From Bacilli bacterium (GTDB lineage: Bacteria > Bacillota_I > Bacilli_A > RF39 > UBA660), in the NCBI GenBank assembly GCA_022801735.1, contig JAAWSW010000008.1, positions 1 through 25,273 of the forward strand: a stretch of 25,273 bases of DNA. Direction: 5' to 3'. Position 1 is the stretch's first letter. Each line of letters opens with the position of its first letter. Below are positions 21,182 through 25,273 of this stretch, piece after piece. Below the pieces are notes generated by a model that was given only the letters and a program-made list of their open reading frames with translations, made no database searches and was not told the origin of the DNA. The position numbers and the translations under genes were made by a program.

Positions 21182-23109
21182 TGGAAGAAAATAAAGAACA
21201 TTATAATGAATCCGATATTCAAGTATTAGAAGGGTTAGAGGCCGTAAGAAAAAGACCAGGAATGTATATTGGAACAACTGATGTTAAAGGGCTTCACCAT
21301 TTAGTATGGGAAATAGTTGATAATGCTATTGATGAGGCTTTGGCAGGTTATTGTGATAATATTGAAATTATTATCAATAAAGATAATTCAATAACCGTAA
21401 AAGATAATGGTCGTGGTATACCAACAGGTGTTCATCCCAAAACAGGATTATCGACAGTTGAAACAGTTTATACAGTATTACATGCAGGGGGAAAATTTGG
21501 AGGCGGAGGATACAAAGTATCAGGTGGCCTTCACGGAGTAGGTGCTTCTGTTGTTAATGCCTTATCAACAAGCGTAACAGTAACTGTTTATAAAGACGGC
21601 CATATTCATGAAGCAAAATTTGAAAATGGTGGAAAAATCACTCAAAAACTTACTGTAATAGGAGATTGTGAGCCAGAAAGAACTGGAACACATGTAACAT
21701 TTAAACCAGATTCTGAAATATTTGATACAGATATATATGATTATCATACATTAATGGTTAGAACAAGAGAGTTAGCCTTCTTAAATAAAGGATTAAGTTT
21801 AACCTTAAGAGATGACCGCGATGAAGAAGATACAATAGGAGAAACTTTCCATTATGAAGGTGGAATTAGTGAATATGTTAAATACTTAAATGAAAATAAG
21901 ACACCGATTCAAAATGAAATTATCCATTTAGAAGGGGAGCAAGATGGAATTATTTTTGAAGTCGCTCTTCAATATAATAATGGATACACAGATAGCGTAT
22001 ATTCATTTGTTAATAATATAAATACACATGATGGAGGAACCCATGAGGAGGGTGTTCGAAGAGCACTTACTAGAATAATTAATAGTTATGCTAGAAAAAA
22101 TAAGTTGCTAAAAGAAAAAGACGATTCATTAAGTGGTGAAGATGTTAAAGAAGGATTAACAATGATTGTTTCTTGTAAACATCCAAATCCACAGTTTGAA
22201 GGGCAAACAAAAGGAAGACTTGGAAATTCAGAAGTAAGAAAACTAGCAGATAATGTATTTGCCGAAGGTTTTGAAAGATATCTTTTAGAACATCCAGAAG
22301 AAGCCAAAATTATTGTTGATAAAAACATGACCGCTGCTAGAGCACGTGTTGCTGCTAAAAAAGCAAGAGAATTAACTAGAAGAAAAAGTGACTTAGATGT
22401 TATTAATTTTGGTGGAAAACTTGAAGATTGTAAAGATAAAGACCCATCAAAATGTGAAATATTCCTAGTCGAAGGAGATTCAGCAGGGGGGTCAGCAATT
22501 AAAGGTAGAGATTCTATGACTCAAGCAATTTTACCTTTAAGAGGTAAAATATTAAATGTCGAAAAAGCGAGACTAGATAGAGCCCTTGCAAATGAAGAAA
22601 TTAGAACTATAATTACTGCATTTGGTACAGGAATTGGACAAGACTTTGATTTAAGTAAACTTAGATATCATAAAATAATAATCATGACCGATGCCGATGT
22701 CGATGGATCACACATTAGAGTATTATTATTAACTTTATTTTATCGTTTCTTTAAGCCAATAGTTGAAGCAGGACACATTTATGCTGCTCAGCCACCATTA
22801 TTCTGTATTAAACATGGGAAAACTATAAAATATGTATTAAATGAAGAAGAATTAGAAGAATATTTAGCCATCCTTAACCAAAAAAATACAAAATATGAAC
22901 TTTTACGTATGAAAGGTTTAGGAGAAATGAATCCAGAAGAATTAAATGAAACAACAATGGATATAAATACAAGAATATTAAGAAAAATAACTGTAGACGA
23001 TGCAATAGCTGCTGATGCCGCATTTACTAAGTTAATGGGGGATGAAGTAGAACCAAGAAGAAACTTCATAGAGACAAGAGCACCATATGCACAAAATTTG
23101 GATATATAG
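21181..23109 (+). CDS. gyrB: DNA gyrase subunit B
   Basis: GyrB (642 residues) is the ATPase and TOPRIM subunit of DNA gyrase, which introduces negative supercoils. Motifs are RKRPGMYIGTT (23-33), EIVDNAIDEALAG (GHKL ATPase Asn/Glu), DNGRGIPTGVHP, GGLHGVGASVVNALS, the TOPRIM EGDSAGGSA with PLRGKILNVEKAR, and the metal-binding DADVDGSHI. It ends RRNFIETRAPYAQNLDI as in other gyrases and lacks the Gram-negative insert, matching the ~640 residues of Bacillota. GAGGTGA at the recF end serves as ribosome site. gyrA follows after ten bases. Confidence 0.98.
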   Translation: MEENKEHYNESDIQVLEGLEAVRKRPGMYIGTTDVKGLHHLVWEIVDNAIDEALAGYCDNIEIIINKDNSITVKDNGRGIPTGVHPKTGLSTVETVYTVLHAGGKFGGGGYKVSGGLHGVGASVVNALSTSVTVTVYKDGHIHEAKFENGGKITQKLTVIGDCEPERTGTHVTFKPDSEIFDTDIYDYHTLMVRTRELAFLNKGLSLTLRDDRDEEDTIGETFHYEGGISEYVKYLNENKTPIQNEIIHLEGEQDGIIFEVALQYNNGYTDSVYSFVNNINTHDGGTHEEGVRRALTRIINSYARKNKLLKEKDDSLSGEDVKEGLTMIVSCKHPNPQFEGQTKGRLGNSEVRKLADNVFAEGFERYLLEHPEEAKIIVDKNMTAARARVAAKKARELTRRKSDLDVINFGGKLEDCKDKDPSKCEIFLVEGDSAGGSAIKGRDSMTQAILPLRGKILNVEKARLDRALANEEIRTIITAFGTGIGQDFDLSKLRYHKIIIMTDADVDGSHIRVLLLTLFYRFFKPIVEAGHIYAAQPPLFCIKHGKTIKYVLNEEELEEYLAILNQKNTKYELLRMKGLGEMNPEELNETTMDINTRILRKITVDDAIAADAAFTKLMGDEVEPRRNFIETRAPYAQNLDI

Positions 23110-23119
23110 GAGGTGAATT

Positions 23120-25174
23120 ATGGATTACAGTACAGATAGATTAGAAGAAAATAATATAGTAAATGAAATAGAAAAATCATTTTTAGAGTATTCAATGAGC
23201 GTTATTGTAGCACGTGCATTACCAGATTTAAGAGATGGACTAAAACCAGTTCACCGTAGAATACTATATTCAATGCATGAATCAGGTTATACGCCAGATA
23301 AACCACATAAAAAGAGTGCCAGAATAGTCGGAGACGTAATGGGTAAATATCACCCACACGGAGACTCTTCTATATACGACGCAATGGTAAGAATGGCTCA
23401 AGATTTTAGTTATCGTTATATGTTAGTAGATGGACATGGAAACTTTGGTACCATTGGTGGACAAGGCGCCGCTGCAATGCGTTATACCGAATCAAGAGCC
23501 TCAAAATTATCATTAGAATTATTAAGAGATATAAATAAAAATACAGTTGATTTTGTACCAAACTTCGATGAATCTGAAAAAGAACCTTCAATCTTACCAT
23601 CAAGATTTCCAAATATCTTAGTAAATGGAACGATGGGGATTGCTGTAGGTATGGCTACCAATATTCCACCACATAACTTAGGTGAAGTAATTGATGGATG
23701 TGTTGCTTATATTGATAATCCAGATATTGATACAGTAGGATTAATGCAATATATAAAAGGTCCAGATTTCCCAACTGGCGCAAGTATTTTAGGAAATAGC
23801 GGAATAAAAAAAGCCTATGAAACAGGAAAAGGAACTATTACAATACGTAGTAAGGCTCAAATAGAAGAAAAAAATGGTAGACAATATATAGTAGTTACAG
23901 AAGTACCATATGGTGTAAAAACCTCAGAATTAAAAGATAAAGTAGCAGAATTAGTTCATAACAAGACAATTGAAGGAATTTCTGATTATCATACAGATTT
24001 AAAAAATGGTGTAAAAATTACAATAACCCTTAAAAAGGACGCAAACGCACAAGTTGTATTAAATAATCTATATAAACATACATCATTTCAAACCACATTT
24101 GGTATAACATTATTAATGCTTGATAATGGAGTTCCAAAAACACTAGGATTAAAAGATATAATTTCAAAATATATAGATTATCAAAAAGAAATAATTATAA
24201 GAAGAACACAATATGACCTAACCAAGGCCGAAAATCGTGTTCACATACTAGAAGGTTTAAAAATTGCTTTAGACAACATAGATGCTGTTATAAAACTAAT
24301 TAGAGGTTCTAAATCTGATGAAGAAGCAAGACAAGGATTAATGAAAGACTTCAATTTAAGTGAAATCCAAGCCAATGCTATTCTAGAAATGAAATTAAGA
24401 AGATTAACAGGCTTAGAAAGAGATAAAGTTGAAGATGAATTAAATGAATTATTAGAAAAAATAAAATATTATAAAGAAGTGCTTGCATCAGAAGAAAAAA
24501 TACTAGGTATAATAAAAGAAGAAATGCTAGAAATCAAAAATAAATATAGTGATGAAAGAAGAACAGATATTGATATGACAGCAATTGATTACATTGAAGA
24601 TGAATCACTAATACCTGTGGAAAACATTGTCGTAACCTTAACAAATAATGGTTATATTAAACGTATGACTAGCGAAACATATAAAACCCAAAATAGAGGT
24701 GGAGTAGGAATTAAAGGAATGGCAACCAATGAAGATGATTTTGTAGAAAAACTTATTTCTATGACAACACATGATTACATAATGTTCTTTACTAATAAAG
24801 GAAAAGTATATAGAATTAAAGGATACGAAATACCTCAATATAGTAGGCAGTCAAAAGGTCTACCAATAGTTAATTTATTACCTTTAGAACAAGAAGAAAA
24901 AGTAAATGCCATGCTAAAAGTAAGTCATGACGATGAAAATCAATATATTGTATTTTGTACACAAAGAGGTTTAATTAAAAGAACAGCCTTATCAGAATTT
25001 GAAAATATAAGATCTAATGGTAAAATTGCTATTACTCTTAAAGATGATGACGAATTACTTTCAGTTAAGAAAACAACTGGGGAAAACGAAATAATCATAG
25101 CCTCATCAAATGGAAGAATGATTAGATTTGAAGAATCAGAAATTAGAGTTATGGGTAGAAGTGCCTCTGGAGTA
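23120..25174 (+). CDS. gyrA: DNA gyrase subunit A, partial (cut by a foreign junction)
   Basis: The reading frame starts at the ATG at 23120 after GGAGGTG and gives 685 codons of GyrA, the DNA-cleaving subunit. Visible are the start of the breakage-reunion domain (EKSFLEYSMSVIVARALPDL), a wild-type quinolone-determining region (HPHGDSSIYDA), catalytic Tyr122 (AAAMRYTESR), the long coiled segment (about 350-490) and beta-pinwheel repeats with a GyrA box read as QNRGGVG near residue 523, which favours GyrA over ParC. Homology stops at MGRSASGV, where RG(I/V) should follow; the frame stays open to the window end but reads through unrelated G+C-rich sequence. About 130 residues of the C-terminal domain are missing. 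Confidence 0.95.
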
Positions 25175-25273
25175 CTTTTCCTCGAACTCTTCTCCCGGCA
25201 GGGCGCCCACCCGCCAGTCCTTGATCATGCTCTTTACGCTGAAACGAAGCGCCACCGGGAAATCCTGTCCGCA
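25175..25273 (-). other. Foreign G+C-rich segment, probable assembly chimera
   Basis: From about 25175 the sequence is about 60% G+C, unlike everything before it. Its plus-strand translation is not GyrA. The minus strand has an open frame reading DFPVALRFSVKSMIKDW and then GALPGEEFEEK, which resembles NADH:flavin oxidoreductases (old yellow enzyme type) of Clostridia. This suggests a join to DNA of another organism in the same sample. The enzyme match is from memory of the family and covers only about 33 residues. Confidence 0.6.

Noticed and set aside
1..25174. Genetic code 4 (TGA as tryptophan)
   Set aside because: Tryptophan-rich genes such as lgt use TGG throughout and are not interrupted by TGA; one gene uses TGA as stop.
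1..25273. CRISPR arrays, tRNA/rRNA genes, insertion-sequence ends, riboswitches
   Set aside because: Reading both strands revealed no regularly spaced repeats, cloverleaf-like segments, transposase with terminal repeats or recognisable riboswitch cores; most gaps are short.

Overview
The window is a strongly AT-rich (by eye near 30% G+C) stretch of a bacterial chromosome carrying its replication origin. Gene content and order are those of Bacillota: rpmH-rnpA-yidC-jag-mnmE-mnmG-rsmG-noc run leftwards, and dnaA-dnaN-comK-recF-gyrB-gyrA run rightwards, from a DnaA-box cluster at about 16.44-16.67 kb. Noc, ComK, WhiA and YvcK/GlmR point to the Bacilli/Mollicutes side of the phylum. Tryptophan is TGG throughout, so code 11 fits. 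The likeliest source is an uncultured, compact-genome gut-type bacillus, but that lineage is an inference.

Left arm (minus strand, reading from the origin): a ribosomal protein / RNase P / membrane insertase / RNA-binding block (rpmH, rnpA, yidC, jag); the tRNA-modification GTPase mnmE; mnmG with 16S methyltransferase rsmG; a nucleoid-occlusion protein (noc) of unusual architecture; an RsmB/NOP-type RNA methyltransferase; uvrB; then a compact envelope/metabolism operon (YvlD-like membrane protein, lgt, trxB, yvcK) and whiA. A plus-strand Rpn-family nuclease gene lies between yvcK and whiA, which are normally adjacent, and is the only gene that opposes replication. hprK and rapZ, often found in this cluster, are absent.

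Origin and right arm (plus strand): oriC is bipartite. Six DnaA-box-like 9-mers, mostly TTTTCCACA, lie upstream of dnaA, and a tandem pair followed by an AT-rich triplet pattern lies between dnaA and dnaN. A ComK-family competence regulator sits between dnaN and recF, where Bacillota usually carry the small S4-domain gene yaaA. recF and gyrB overlap by one base and gyrA follows.

Most interesting signals: (1) a Noc with Noc-type helix-turn-helix residues, a disordered linker of over 300 residues and no N-terminal membrane-targeting helix; (2) a Noc-binding-site-like palindrome filling the spacer of noc's own promoter and a better one between mnmE and mnmG, suggesting autoregulation; (3) a short ComK, lacking the usual C-terminal tail, encoded at the origin; (4) an insertion into the yvcK-whiA pair; (5) a run of terminators folded over stop codons. 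The last ~100 bases (from about 25175) are about 60% G+C, interrupt gyrA, and on the other strand read like a flavin oxidoreductase of another organism; they are best treated as an assembly chimera.
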